A DNA stretch of 37,610 bases from an uncultured Faecalibacterium sp. Its GTDB lineage: Bacteria; Bacillota; Clostridia; Oscillospirales; Ruminococcaceae. A program made the translations under genes and the position numbers. Shown one piece after another: positions 1 through 8,372 of the stretch. The notes below the pieces were generated by a model. It did not search any database and was not told where the DNA came from. It worked only from the letters and a program-made list of their open reading frames with translations. The DNA lies in the NCBI GenBank assembly GCA_944385995.1, contig CALWZL010000017.1, forward strand, positions 1 to 37,610. Reading direction: 5' to 3'. Each line of letters opens with the position of its first letter. Position 1 is the first letter of the stretch.

Positions 1-58
1 GCATGTGTTAGGCGCGCCGCCAGCGTTCGTCCTGAGCCAGGATCAAACTCTTTATAAA
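1..58 (-). rRNA. 16S ribosomal RNA, 5' end only (partial)
   Basis: Read on the minus strand, the first 51 bases carry the universal 16S opening AGAGTTTGATCCTGGCTC followed by GACGAACGCTGGCGGC and GCGCCTAACACATGC. The gene runs off the left edge, so only about 58 bases are present. The mature 5' end is placed about 7 bases before AGAGTTTG by analogy with E. coli and may be off by a few bases. The GCGCCTAACACATGC stretch is typical of clostridial 16S genes. Confidence 0.95.
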
Positions 59-242
59 ATGATATTTAATCACTTATTCAGTGTTTAAATCCAATCCTCA
101 GCACGCAATCGCTTGCGTCCTGTATGAATTACTTTTGGAATTTTAAGTGTTTCCAACACTTTAAAGGTTCCGTTACAAGTATTCGATATTGTTCAATTTT
201 CAAGGTCCTGTGCGTCTCGGCCTCTCGGCCGGCGACCTGCTT

Positions 243-271
243 ATTTTATCACGTCCGGTCCGGTTTGTCAA
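243..271 (-). promoter_or_regulatory. rRNA promoter, proximal
   Basis: On the minus strand there is a -35 TTGACA (266-271) and a -10 TAAAAT (243-248) separated by 17 bases. It lies about 190 bases before the 16S 5' end. A-rich tracts just upstream (about 272-300) resemble an UP element, as is usual for rRNA promoters. Confidence 0.85.
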
Positions 272-358
272 GCACTTTTTTCATCTTTTTTCAAGTGATT
301 TTGAAGTGCTCTCATTTCTCGGACTCTCGCGGAAGTCCGTTCCACAGGGCGCCTGAGT

Positions 359-387
359 ATAATACTACAAAGTCCGACTTCTGTCAA
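359..387 (-). promoter_or_regulatory. rRNA promoter, distal
   Basis: On the minus strand there is a perfect -35 TTGACA (382-387) and a -10 TATTAT (359-364) separated by 17 bases, directed at the 16S gene. The -10 is 111 bases upstream of the proximal promoter's -35 start, giving the tandem arrangement usual for rRNA operons. Confidence 0.85.
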
Positions 388-481
388 GCATTTTCTGGAA
401 ATTTCTTACGCAAAAAATGAAATTCTTTTTTCTTTATCGTTCCACCGTCTTTTTTGTTAGGGCTTTCTTCCCCATGACAGG

Positions 482-507
482 AAAAACCAGGACCCAAGGC
501 CCTGGTT
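482..507 (-). terminator. Intrinsic terminator of the helicase gene
   Basis: On the minus strand AACCAGG (501-507) pairs with CCTGGTT (485-491) and is followed by a T-rich tail TTTTTCC. It begins 13 bases after the helicase stop codon and separates that gene from the rRNA promoters. Confidence 0.75.
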
Positions 508-519
508 CTCGCTTTCCTA

Positions 520-1707
520 TTAAAAATAACTTCTGATCTGGAATTTGTCCCCGCTGTCCTTCTTTTCCTCCACCACAATGTGCTCATGGTTGAAGTCAAA
601 GTGGACCGGCAGGCACAGATCGGTGTTGCGGGTCATTCGCAGCAGCTCATCCACCCGCTTTTTCTCGTCCGGCATATAGAACAAATAGCTGACGCCCTCC
701 TTTTTGGCGCGGCCGGTGCGGCCAATCCGGTGGGTGTAATGTTCATTGTCCGAGGGAACGTCATAGTTGATGACCGCGTCCACATCCGACACGTCAATGC
801 CCCGGGCGGCCACATCGGTGGCCACCAGCACCGACACCTTCCCATCCCGGAAGCTCTGCATAATCCGGTTGCGGTCCTTCTGGGAGAGGTCGCCGTGGAG
901 GCAGTCCACCGAGAAGCCCAGCCGGGCCAGCTGATTGGCCAGGGTGGCGGTGGCGAACTTGGTGTCACAGAACACCATCACCCGCTTGTACCCCTCCCCA
1001 ATGATGAGCTGGGCCAGGTCGGACAGTTTGTTGCGGCCGGAGGTCTCCAGCTTGTACTGGGTGATCTTGGGCTGGCTCTCCTCTTTGGGCTGGACGGTGA
1101 TCTCCTCGGCGTCCCGCTGGTAGAGCCAGCCGATATCCATCACCTCCCGGCTGATGGTGGCCGAGAACATGGACAGGGACTTCCGGTTCTTCATCAGGTC
1201 GATGATGTGCCGCACATCCTTATAGAACCCCATATTCAGCATCTCGTCCGCTTCGTCCAGGACAATCTGGGTCACATGGCTCAGGTCGATGCTGCGGTGC
1301 TTGTAGTGGTCCATCAGGCGGCCCGGGGTGGCCACCACGATCTGACAGCCCTCCGCCAGGCGGCGGGCCTGCTTTTCCATGTTGGCGCCGCCATAGACGC
1401 AGGCCACCTTGACCCCCGGCATGAAATAGGTCAGATCCTCCAGATCCCCTGCAATCTGCTGGGCCAGTTCCCGGGTGGGGGCCAGAATCACTGCCTGGGG
1501 CCAGGTTTTTTCGGGGTCGATCTGTTCGGCCACCGGAATGCCAAAGGCACAGGTCTTGCCGGTGCCAGTGGGGGCTTTGGCGATCACGTCCCGTCCTGCC
1601 ATCATCAGGGGGATCACCTTTTCCTGAATTTCGGTCATCTCCTCGAAGCCCATCCGCTCTACCGCCTGGTGGATGGCTTCGCTGCACTGTAATTCACTGT
1701 AACGCAT
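520..1707 (-). CDS. DEAD-box ATP-dependent RNA helicase
   Basis: A 395-residue ATP-dependent RNA helicase that unwinds or remodels RNA duplexes in the cytoplasm. All helicase motifs are visible in order: a Q motif (GFEEMTEIQ, 20-28), Walker A APTGTGKT (45-52), PTRELA (about 77-82), TPGR (127-130), DEAD (151-154), SAT (182-184), ATDVAARGID and HRIGRTGRA in the second RecA domain. The protein stops soon after the core, so it lacks the long RNA-binding tail of DeaD/DbpA types; it may be CshA-like, but substrate cannot be read from the sequence. The ATG at 1707 was chosen because GGAG sits 7 bases upstream; the frame stays open further upstream but has no ribosome site. It lies beside the rRNA operon, which suits a role in ribosome assembly or RNA decay (inference). 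Confidence 0.93.
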   Translation of the reverse strand: MRYSELQCSEAIHQAVERMGFEEMTEIQEKVIPLMMAGRDVIAKAPTGTGKTCAFGIPVAEQIDPEKTWPQAVILAPTRELAQQIAGDLEDLTYFMPGVKVACVYGGANMEKQARRLAEGCQIVVATPGRLMDHYKHRSIDLSHVTQIVLDEADEMLNMGFYKDVRHIIDLMKNRKSLSMFSATISREVMDIGWLYQRDAEEITVQPKEESQPKITQYKLETSGRNKLSDLAQLIIGEGYKRVMVFCDTKFATATLANQLARLGFSVDCLHGDLSQKDRNRIMQSFRDGKVSVLVATDVAARGIDVSDVDAVINYDVPSDNEHYTHRIGRTGRAKKEGVSYLFYMPDEKKRVDELLRMTRNTDLCLPVHFDFNHEHIVVEEKKDSGDKFQIRSYF

Positions 1708-1755
1708 GATTTTCTCCGTTCCTCTTGGGTCTGCGCATTTTGTCAAATCATTGTT

Positions 1756-1764
1756 AGTATAGCA
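1756..1764 (-). promoter_or_regulatory. Extended -10 promoter for the helicase gene
   Basis: On the minus strand TGCTATACT gives an extended -10 (TG, one base, TATACT at 1756-1761). The matching -35 is poor. It lies about 50 bases upstream of the helicase ATG. Confidence 0.5.
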
Positions 1765-1805
1765 CGCCGCGCGGCTTCTGAAAAGCCTTCTTTCCCTGCT
1801 GCGGC

Positions 1806-1844
1806 ATACAAAAAGGCCGGAACGCCCCTTGACGCCCGGCCTTT
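1806..1844 (-). terminator. Intrinsic terminator of the HU gene
   Basis: On the minus strand AAAGGCCGG (1836-1844) pairs with CCGGCCTTT (1812-1820) and is followed by a T run. It starts 15 bases after the HU stop codon. Confidence 0.85.
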
Positions 1845-1858
1845 CATCTATGGAATTG

Positions 1859-2182
1859 TTACGCCGTCTCTTCCAGAGCCTTGTTTTCGGCTGCTGCGGC
1901 TGCACGGGCAGCCTCCAGCTTCTGTTTGAAGCGGCCGCTTGCCTTGAAGCCGGGAATCGAAGTGGACTCCAGGCGGCTGGACACCTTGGTCTTGGGGTTG
2001 GTGTAAGCCTTGGGCTTGCGGGGACGCATTTCAAACCGGCCAAACCCGGCGATGGTCACCTTTTCGTCCGAACGCAGGCACTCTGCGATCTGGTCAAACA
2101 TAGCGTCCATCGTCATTTCGACCTGGCTCTCGGGGAAGCCGGTCTTGCGGGCAACGGTCTCGATCATCTGGGAACGGGTCAT
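1859..2182 (-). CDS. HU-family DNA-binding protein
   Basis: A 107-residue histone-like nucleoid protein that binds and bends DNA as a dimer. The HU fold is recognisable: the N-terminal helices (MTRSQMIETVARKTGF), the VTIAGFGRFE hairpin (about residues 43-52) and the DNA-minor-groove arm rich in R, K and P. It is longer than the usual 90-92 residues because of a C-terminal Ala/Glu/Lys tail of roughly 15-20 residues. The start is supported by AGGAGG 9 bases before ATG. It is monocistronic, with its own terminator and a probable extended -10 promoter about 110 bases upstream, giving a long 5' leader. The function is sure at family level; HU versus IHF-like is less so, but Firmicutes normally carry HU. 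Confidence 0.93.
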   Translation of the reverse strand: MTRSQMIETVARKTGFPESQVEMTMDAMFDQIAECLRSDEKVTIAGFGRFEMRPRKPKAYTNPKTKVSSRLESTSIPGFKASGRFKQKLEAARAAAAAENKALEETA

Positions 2183-2291
2183 GTATCAATATCCTCCTGG
2201 AACAGCTTGTTATATCCAGAGTTTTCCACTGCGGTTGCGTTGAGCAGGAAACTCATAAAAGTAACGTATTTTTGTAAAATTTTCGTCGTAG

Positions 2292-2300
2292 AGTATAGCA
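2292..2300 (-). promoter_or_regulatory. Probable extended -10 promoter of the HU gene
   Basis: On the minus strand TGCTATACT forms an extended -10 with no good -35. It is framed by an inverted repeat GAGTAT (2291-2296)/ATACTC (2320-2325) that may be an operator. The resulting leader before the HU ATG would be about 105 bases. Confidence 0.4.
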
Positions 2301-2359
2301 AACGACACCTGGCAAAGCGATACTCTGCGCACGAAACAGGCTCTTTTGCACACGAAGCC

Positions 2360-5300
2360 TTATTTTTCCTTATACAGCGTTGCAATGTCCACCAGCGGCA
2401 CATTTTTCAGGCTGTGCTCGCTGCGCAGGCAGTTGACCAGAGCGTTGGCGGTATCCACTGCCGTAATGCAGGGGATGCTCAGTTCCACGGCCTTGCGGCG
2501 CAGGCGGACCGAGTCACGCCGGGGGTCACGCCCCTTGGCACTGGTCGAGAAGACATAGTCCACCAGCCCGCTCTGGAGCAGGTCGACAATATTGGGCGAT
2601 TCGCCCGACATATTCCGCACCTCGTTGCAGGGAACCATGTGCTTGTTCAGCCAGGCACAGGTGCCGGAGGTGCCGTACAGTTTATAGCCCATGCTCTTGA
2701 GCTTCCAGGCGATGTCCACAAATTCGGGCTTGTCGCTGTCCTTGACGGTGAAGATGCAGCAGCTGGCGGGGCCGGGGGTCTTGAAGGTATAGCCCGCGCC
2801 AATCAGGCCCTTGAGCAGGGCGTCATGGTAGTTGGGGGCAATGCCCAGCACCTCGCCGGTGGACTTCATCTCGGGGCCAAACTGGGTATCCACGCCGTGG
2901 AGCTTTTCAAAGCTGAAGACAGGCACCTTGACGGCCACATAGGGCGCATTGGGGTGCAGGCCGGTGCCGTAACCCATATCGGCCAGCTTTTCACCCAGGC
3001 AGCAGCGGACCGCCAGGTCCACCATGGGCACGCCGGTGACCTTGGAGATATAGGGGACGGTACGGGACGAACGGGGGTTCACCTCGATGACGTAGACCTT
3101 GCCGTCCGAAACGGCGTACTGAACGTTGACCAGACCCACCACTTTCAGCTCACGGGCAAAGCGGCCGGTGTAGTCCACCATGGTATCAATGACGCTCTGG
3201 GACAGGTGCTGTGCCGGATAGACACAGATGGAGTCGCCGGAGTGAACGCCAGTCCGCTCCACCTGCTCCATGATGCCGGGAATCAGGAAATCGGTGCCGT
3301 CGCAGATGGCGTCCACCTCGCACTCGGTGCCCTGGATATACTTGTCCAGCAGGACCGGGTGATCCATATCCACATGCTCGGTGATGACGCCCATATACTC
3401 GATGACATCAGCCTGGGTGTAGGCCACGATCATATTCTGACCGCCCAGGACGTAGGAGGGGCGCATCAGGACCGGCAGGCCGATCTCGTCGGCTGCGGCC
3501 AGGGCTTCCTCCAGGGTAAAGACGGTGCGGCCGGGGGCGCGGGGAATCTTGCACCGCTCCAGCAGCTCATCGAACCGCTCCCGGTCCTCGGCCTCGTCGA
3601 TGGCGTCGGCGGGGGTGCCCAGGATGGGCAGGCCCACTTCGTCCATGTGCTTGGCCAGCTTGATGGCGGTCTGGCCGCCGAACTGGACCACGCAGCCGTC
3701 CGGCTTCTCGGTGGCGATGATGTTGTCCACGCTCTCGGGGGTCAGGGGGTCAAAGTACAGGCGGTCGCCGGTATCGAAGTCGGTGGAGACGGTCTCGGGG
3801 TTGTTGTTGACCAGGATGGCCTCGCAGCCGTGCTTTTTCAGGGTCCAGACACAGTGCACCGAGCAGTAGTCGAACTCGATGCCCTGACCGATCCGAATGG
3901 GCCCCGAACCAAAGACCAGAATCCGCTTTTTGTGGGGCTTGCCCGCCTCTTTTTCCGCGATGAATTCGGCGGCCTCGTTGTCGCCGTCATAAGTGGAATA
4001 GAAATAGGGGGTGTTGGCCGAGAACTCGGCGGCGCAGGTGTCAACCATCTTAAAGCCGGCCCGGTAATTCTCAACCGGCAGCTGTTCCACCTGAGCCAGG
4101 CGGCGGATGGTCTTATCCTGGAAGCCGTACTTCTTGGCCTCCTTGTACTGTTCCACGCTCAGGACGCCGTTGCAGCGGGCCAGACCGTTTTCCAGGTTGG
4201 CCAGGTGCTGCATCTTGTCCAGGAACCACCAGTCGATCTTGGTAATATTGTAGATGGTCTGGTGGTCGATGCCACGCTTCAGGGCCTCGTAGACGCAGAA
4301 CACCCGCTCGGAATCCTGCACATGCAGGTGGGCGATGACTTCCTGGTCGTCCATCTCCACAAAGGGCTTGTGGGTCAGGGTGTCCATGCCCAGCTCGATG
4401 GAGGAGACAGCCTTCATCATGGCGGCCTCGAAGCTGTTGCCGATGGACATGACTTCGCCGGTGGCCATCATCTGGGTGCCCAGGGACTTGTCCGCATAGA
4501 CAAACTTGTCAAAGGGCCACTTCGGGTATTTGACGACAATATAGTCCAGCGCGGGCTCGAAGCAGGCGCAGGTCTTGCCGGTGACATCGTTGGTGATCTC
4601 GTCCAGGGTGTAGCCGATGGCGATCTTGGTGGCCACCTTGGCAATGGGATAACCGGTGGCCTTGGAGGCCAGGGCCGACGAGCGGGACACACGGGGGTTG
4701 ACCTCGATGACCGCATAGTCAAAGCTGTCGGGCTTCAGGGCAAACTGGCAGTTGCAGCCGCCCTCGATGCCCAGCTCGGTGATGATATCCAGGGCCGCGG
4801 TGCGGAGCATCTGGTATTCGTGGTCGCTCAGGGTCTGGGAGGGAGCCACAACCACCGAGTCGCCGGTGTGGATGCCCACGGGGTCCAGGTTCTCCATGTT
4901 GCAGACGGTGATGACGTTGCCCTTGTGGTCCCGCATCACCTCATATTCGATCTCTTTCCAGCCGGCGATGCACTTTTCCACCAAAATCTGGTGGATGGGG
5001 GAAAGCCGCAGGCCGTTGGTGCCGATCTCGATCAGCTTGGCCTTGTCCTCGCAGATGCCGCCGCCGGTGCCGCCCATGGTAAAGGCGGGCCGGACGATGA
5101 CCGGGTAGCCGATCCGGTCGGCGCAGGCCAGCGCGTCCTCCAGCGTCTCCACCACCTCGGAGGGGATGATGGGCTGGTGCAGCTTTTCCATCGTCTCCTT
5201 GAACAGCTCGCGGTCCTCGGCGCGGTCGATGGTCTCGGGCTTGCAGGCCAGCAGCCGGATGCCGGTGCGGTCCAGATAGCCGCTGCGGGCCAGCTCCATG

Positions 5301-5596
5301 GACAGGTTCAGGCCCATCTGGCCGCCCAGGTTGGGCAGCACCGAGTCGGGCTTTTCGATGTCCAGGATGCGCTCCACCACCTCCAGGGTCATGGGCTCGA
5401 TGTAGACGTGGTCGGCCACGTCGGGGTCGGTCATGATGGTGGCAGGGTTGGAGTTCAGCAGAACCGTCTCGATGCCTTCCGCTTTCAGGGCGCGGCAGGC
5501 CTGGGTGCCCGAGTAGTCAAACTCGGCAGCCTGTCCGATGATGATGGGGCCGGAGCCAATGACCAGCACCTTTTTGATTCTGGGGTCCTTGGGCAT
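2360..5596 (-). CDS. carB: Carbamoyl-phosphate synthase, large (ammonia) subunit
   Basis: Makes carbamoyl phosphate from bicarbonate, ammonia supplied by CarA, and two ATP; first step of pyrimidine synthesis and a precursor for arginine. The protein has 1,078 residues, matching the usual ~1,070. The two homologous halves each open with a GSGP nucleotide-fold motif (IGSGPIIIGQ near residue 13 and FGSGPIRIGQ near 565) followed by an ATP-grasp domain, and the last ~150 residues form the MGS-like allosteric domain (the region that binds UMP/ornithine in the E. coli enzyme). The ATG follows the carA stop after a single base, with AAAGGAGG inside the end of carA, so the two are translationally coupled. 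It is the last gene of pyrE-carA-carB. No strong terminator was seen downstream. Confidence 0.98.
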   Translation of the reverse strand: MPKDPRIKKVLVIGSGPIIIGQAAEFDYSGTQACRALKAEGIETVLLNSNPATIMTDPDVADHVYIEPMTLEVVERILDIEKPDSVLPNLGGQMGLNLSMELARSGYLDRTGIRLLACKPETIDRAEDRELFKETMEKLHQPIIPSEVVETLEDALACADRIGYPVIVRPAFTMGGTGGGICEDKAKLIEIGTNGLRLSPIHQILVEKCIAGWKEIEYEVMRDHKGNVITVCNMENLDPVGIHTGDSVVVAPSQTLSDHEYQMLRTAALDIITELGIEGGCNCQFALKPDSFDYAVIEVNPRVSRSSALASKATGYPIAKVATKIAIGYTLDEITNDVTGKTCACFEPALDYIVVKYPKWPFDKFVYADKSLGTQMMATGEVMSIGNSFEAAMMKAVSSIELGMDTLTHKPFVEMDDQEVIAHLHVQDSERVFCVYEALKRGIDHQTIYNITKIDWWFLDKMQHLANLENGLARCNGVLSVEQYKEAKKYGFQDKTIRRLAQVEQLPVENYRAGFKMVDTCAAEFSANTPYFYSTYDGDNEAAEFIAEKEAGKPHKKRILVFGSGPIRIGQGIEFDYCSVHCVWTLKKHGCEAILVNNNPETVSTDFDTGDRLYFDPLTPESVDNIIATEKPDGCVVQFGGQTAIKLAKHMDEVGLPILGTPADAIDEAEDRERFDELLERCKIPRAPGRTVFTLEEALAAADEIGLPVLMRPSYVLGGQNMIVAYTQADVIEYMGVITEHVDMDHPVLLDKYIQGTECEVDAICDGTDFLIPGIMEQVERTGVHSGDSICVYPAQHLSQSVIDTMVDYTGRFARELKVVGLVNVQYAVSDGKVYVIEVNPRSSRTVPYISKVTGVPMVDLAVRCCLGEKLADMGYGTGLHPNAPYVAVKVPVFSFEKLHGVDTQFGPEMKSTGEVLGIAPNYHDALLKGLIGAGYTFKTPGPASCCIFTVKDSDKPEFVDIAWKLKSMGYKLYGTSGTCAWLNKHMVPCNEVRNMSGESPNIVDLLQSGLVDYVFSTSAKGRDPRRDSVRLRRKAVELSIPCITAVDTANALVNCLRSEHSLKNVPLVDIATLYKEK

Positions 5597-5597
5597 A

Positions 5598-6704
5598 TCA
5601 GCGAGCCTCCTTTGCGTTCTTTACATTGGTCAGGAAACGGTCGAAGAGGAACTCTGTATCCTTGGGGCCGCCGTTTGCTTCCGGGTGGAACTGGACGGTA
5701 AAGCAGTTCCATTTCTTGTACTGGATGCCTTCACAGGTACCGTCGTTGGCATTGACCTGGGCCACTGTGCCCATCTCGGGGGGCAGCTGGTCCCCCACCA
5801 CCGCATAGCCGTGGTTCTGGCTGGTGATGAAGGTGCGGCCGCTGGCAAAGTCGGTCACAGGCTGGTTGGCGCCGCGGTGGCCGTACTTGAGCTTGGTGGT
5901 CTTGGCGCCGGCGGCCAGGGCCGACAGCTGATGGCCCAGGCAGATGCCGAAGGTGGGGATGTTCAGCGCAAAAATTTCGCGCAGATTCTGGATGGCCTCC
6001 ACCGGCTCGGCGGGGTCGCCGGGGCCGTTGGACAGCATGATGCCGTCCGGGTTCAGGGCGGCCACCTGCTGGGCCGTGGAGAAGGCGGGCATCACCGTGA
6101 CCTTGCAGCCGCGGCGGACCAGGCAGCGGACAATGTTCCGCTTGCAGCCGTAGTCCATCAGGACAATATGGGGCGCGCCGGCAGGGTTGTGAACTTCAGG
6201 CGCAGCACAGGTGACGCTCTTGACGGCGTCGGTGACGGCATAGGCCTTCACCTGGGCCAGCAGGGCGTCGGTCTGCTCTTTGTTGGCGGGGTCGGCGGGA
6301 TCAAAGGTGGTGAGGATGGCGCCGTTCATGACGCCGCTCTCCCGGATCACCCGGGTCAGATGACGGGTGTCGATCCCCTCGATGCCGATGATGTTGTTTT
6401 TCTTCAAAAAGCTGTCCAGCGTCTCTTCCGAGCGCCAGTTGGACGGGGTCTTACAGGCCTCGCGGACAATGTAGCCCCGGGCCCAGACTTTGCCCGACTC
6501 CATATCCCAGTGATTCATGCCGTAATTGCCGATCAGGGGGTAGGTCTGGGTGATGATCTGGCCATAGTAGCTGGGGTCGGTGAGGGTCTCTTCAAAACCC
6601 ACCATGCCGGTGGCAAAGACCACCTCGCCCACCGTGACGCCTTCAGCGCCCACCGACTGGCCCGCAAAAACCATTCCGTTTGCCAAAAGAAGATATGCGT
6701 TCAT
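5598..6704 (-). CDS. carA: Carbamoyl-phosphate synthase, small (glutaminase) subunit
   Basis: Hydrolyses glutamine and passes ammonia to CarB. The protein has 368 residues, normal for the family. The N-terminal CPSase small-chain domain (about 1-140) is followed by a class I glutamine amidotransferase domain: the nucleophile is in GICLGHQ (Cys255) and the catalytic His/Glu pair is in QFHPEA near residue 343. The stop codon is one base before the carB start. pyrE lies upstream in the same direction with about 31 bases between, so pyrE, carA and carB are very probably one transcript. Confidence 0.98.
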   Translation of the reverse strand: MNAYLLLANGMVFAGQSVGAEGVTVGEVVFATGMVGFEETLTDPSYYGQIITQTYPLIGNYGMNHWDMESGKVWARGYIVREACKTPSNWRSEETLDSFLKKNNIIGIEGIDTRHLTRVIRESGVMNGAILTTFDPADPANKEQTDALLAQVKAYAVTDAVKSVTCAAPEVHNPAGAPHIVLMDYGCKRNIVRCLVRRGCKVTVMPAFSTAQQVAALNPDGIMLSNGPGDPAEPVEAIQNLREIFALNIPTFGICLGHQLSALAAGAKTTKLKYGHRGANQPVTDFASGRTFITSQNHGYAVVGDQLPPEMGTVAQVNANDGTCEGIQYKKWNCFTVQFHPEANGGPKDTEFLFDRFLTNVKNAKEAR

Positions 6705-6735
6705 TGCGTTCCCTCGTTCTATCTCGTTGCAGGAC

Positions 6736-7329
6736 TTACAGGGTCTGCTTGGCCTGCTGGTTCATCTTGCGGCTGCCCAGGTGCACCAGGGGCAGCTTGC
6801 CCTCCTTGCACAGGGGGCACTCATCGGGGGCATAGTTGGGCAGATCCAGCTTGAGGGCGCAGGCCAGGATGGGGATGGGAGACGGAGCCTCGGGCTTGGT
6901 GCGGTCCACCACGCAGGTGATGCCCAGGCAGATGCCGCCGGCCTCTTCGATGGCCCGCTTGGTCTCCAGGGAGGAGATGCCGGTGGTGACCACGTCCTCG
7001 GCGATGATGCACTTCTCACCCGGATGGATCACAAACCGCTTGAGGGTCATGACGTTGTCCACACGCTCGGTGAAGATGGCGCGCAGGCCGGTCTGACGGG
7101 CCAGCTCGTAAGCGTAGACGATGCCGCCCATGGCGGGTCCGACGATGACATCGGCGCCCAGCTCCTTGATCTTGGCGGCCACAGGAGCCATCACCTCGGC
7201 GCACCGGTCGGGGTACTGCTGCAGGAATGCCATCTGGCAATAGGCGCTGGAATGGCGGCCCGACGACAGCAGGAAATGGCCCTCCAGGAACGCGTCACAG
7301 CTCTTCAAAATCTCAATCGCTTCACTCAT
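6736..7329 (-). CDS. pyrE: Orotate phosphoribosyltransferase
   Basis: Transfers the phosphoribosyl group of PRPP to orotate, giving orotidine monophosphate. The 197-residue protein has the type I PRPP-binding signature IIAEDVVTTG (about 108-117) and the substrate loops GPAMGGIVYA (64-73) and TERVDN (87-92). The C-terminus continues to a YAPDECPLCKEG segment with two cysteines, as in the longer clostridial/thermophile PyrE group. A GAGGAAGGGAG ribosome site lies upstream of ATG. It is the first gene of pyrE-carA-carB and has a good promoter only about 45 bases upstream. Confidence 0.96.
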   Translation of the reverse strand: MSEAIEILKSCDAFLEGHFLLSSGRHSSAYCQMAFLQQYPDRCAEVMAPVAAKIKELGADVIVGPAMGGIVYAYELARQTGLRAIFTERVDNVMTLKRFVIHPGEKCIIAEDVVTTGISSLETKRAIEEAGGICLGITCVVDRTKPEAPSPIPILACALKLDLPNYAPDECPLCKEGKLPLVHLGSRKMNQQAKQTL

Positions 7330-7372
7330 TGTTTTTACTCCCTTCCTCTTTCCACAGAATCTGTCTCACGGT

Positions 7373-7401
7373 ATTGTAACACGCGAGATAGGAAAATGCA
7401 A
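7373..7401 (-). promoter_or_regulatory. Promoter of pyrE-carA-carB
   Basis: On the minus strand there is a -35 TTGCAT (7396-7401) and a -10 TACAAT (7373-7378) with a 17-base spacer. The transcript would start about 37 bases before the pyrE ATG, leaving no room for an attenuator. A second possible -35 (TTGACA, about 7437-7442) lies upstream. This splits the pyr block into two transcription units. Confidence 0.75.
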
Positions 7402-7454
7402 ATTTATTCGATATATTCTTAAAATAATGTATATATGTCAATTTTAGAGCATAT

Positions 7455-8372
7455 TCACCGGGCGCAGCCGCGGATTTCCTCCAGGCTGGCGACGCCGTGG
7501 GCATCCATCCAGGCGGCCATCTCGTCGGCGATGGTCTCCATGGCCCGGGGATTGGCGAAGTTGGCCGCGCCCACCTGGACTGCGGCGGCGCCCGCCATGA
7601 TGAACTCCAGGGCATCCCGGCCGGTCGCGATGCCGCCCAGGCCCACCACGGGGATCTGGACCGCACCCACCGCCTGCCAGACCATCCGCAGGGCAATGGG
7701 CCGCACCGCCGGGCCGGACAGACCGGCAAAGATGTTGTCAAAGACGGGGCGGCGCTTTTCCAGGTCGATGGCGCAGGCCTGGAAGGTATTGGTCAGGCTG
7801 ATGGCGTCGGCGCCGGCGGCTTCCACCGCCTTGCACATCTCGGGGATGTTCTCAGCCTGGGGGCTGAGCTTGACCATCAGGGGCTTTTTGCAGACGGCAC
7901 GGACCATCCGCACCACCTCGCCGGCGGCGTCGGCCTTGACGCCGTAGGCCATGCCGCCCTGTTTGACGTTGGGACAGCTGATGTTCAGCTCGATGATGTC
8001 CACCGCGCTGTCATTCAGCAGGGCCGCCCCTTCCACATATTCTTCCTCGCTGTGGCCCCCCAGATTCGCGATCACCACCGTGCCGTACTGCTGCTTCAGG
8101 GTGAGCATCTCATGGAGTTCCACATCGATGAAGTGCTGCACGCCGGGGTTCTGGAGGCCGATGCTGTTGATGAGGCCCGAAGGGGTCTCCCACAGCCGCT
8201 CGCCCTTGTTGCCGAACTGGCCGTGAAGGGTCAGTCCCTTGCCCGAAATGCCGCCGATCTTGCTGAAATCGGCCAGGTCCTCATACTCGACCCCATAGCC
8301 CACCGTACCGGACGCGCCGATGATGGGACTGTTCATCTGGAAGCCGAGGAGGTTTGTAGTCAGGTCTGCCAT
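7455..8372 (-). CDS. pyrD: Dihydroorotate dehydrogenase B (NAD+), catalytic subunit
   Basis: Oxidises dihydroorotate to orotate using FMN; in class 1B the electrons leave through PyrK to NAD+, which suits an anaerobe. The protein has 305 residues. It has the class 1 catalytic cysteine in NISCPNVK (Cys133) and the FMN phosphate site near GLGGIATGRDA. The start overlaps the end of pyrK by 13 bases, as expected for two subunits of one heterotetramer. It is the last gene of the pyrC-pyrF-pyrK-pyrD run; a 125-base gap carrying the pyrE promoter follows. Confidence 0.97.
   Translation of the reverse strand: MADLTTNLLGFQMNSPIIGASGTVGYGVEYEDLADFSKIGGISGKGLTLHGQFGNKGERLWETPSGLINSIGLQNPGVQHFIDVELHEMLTLKQQYGTVVIANLGGHSEEEYVEGAALLNDSAVDIIELNISCPNVKQGGMAYGVKADAAGEVVRMVRAVCKKPLMVKLSPQAENIPEMCKAVEAAGADAISLTNTFQACAIDLEKRRPVFDNIFAGLSGPAVRPIALRMVWQAVGAVQIPVVGLGGIATGRDALEFIMAGAAAVQVGAANFANPRAMETIADEMAAWMDAHGVASLEEIRGCAR

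Larger units (their letters stand above)
59..481 (-). other. rRNA leader and promoter region (no protein gene)
   Basis: This stretch holds the two rRNA promoters and the transcribed 16S leader. The leader has a hairpin AAGTGTT-GGA-AACACTT (about 146-162) and the CCTTGAAAATTGAACAAT string commonly seen near clostridial rRNA genes. Short open frames here have no ribosome binding site and no protein-like composition. Confidence 0.7.

Noticed and set aside
1708-2043. N-terminal extension of the helicase up to 507 residues
   Set aside because: It would overlap the HU gene and its terminator; the ATG at 1707 has a proper ribosome site.
1829-5701. A 1,290-codon open frame on the plus strand across HU and carB
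   Set aside because: It is antisense to carB with no ribosome site and low-complexity Gly/His/Val composition; such long antisense frames are usual in high-GC genes.
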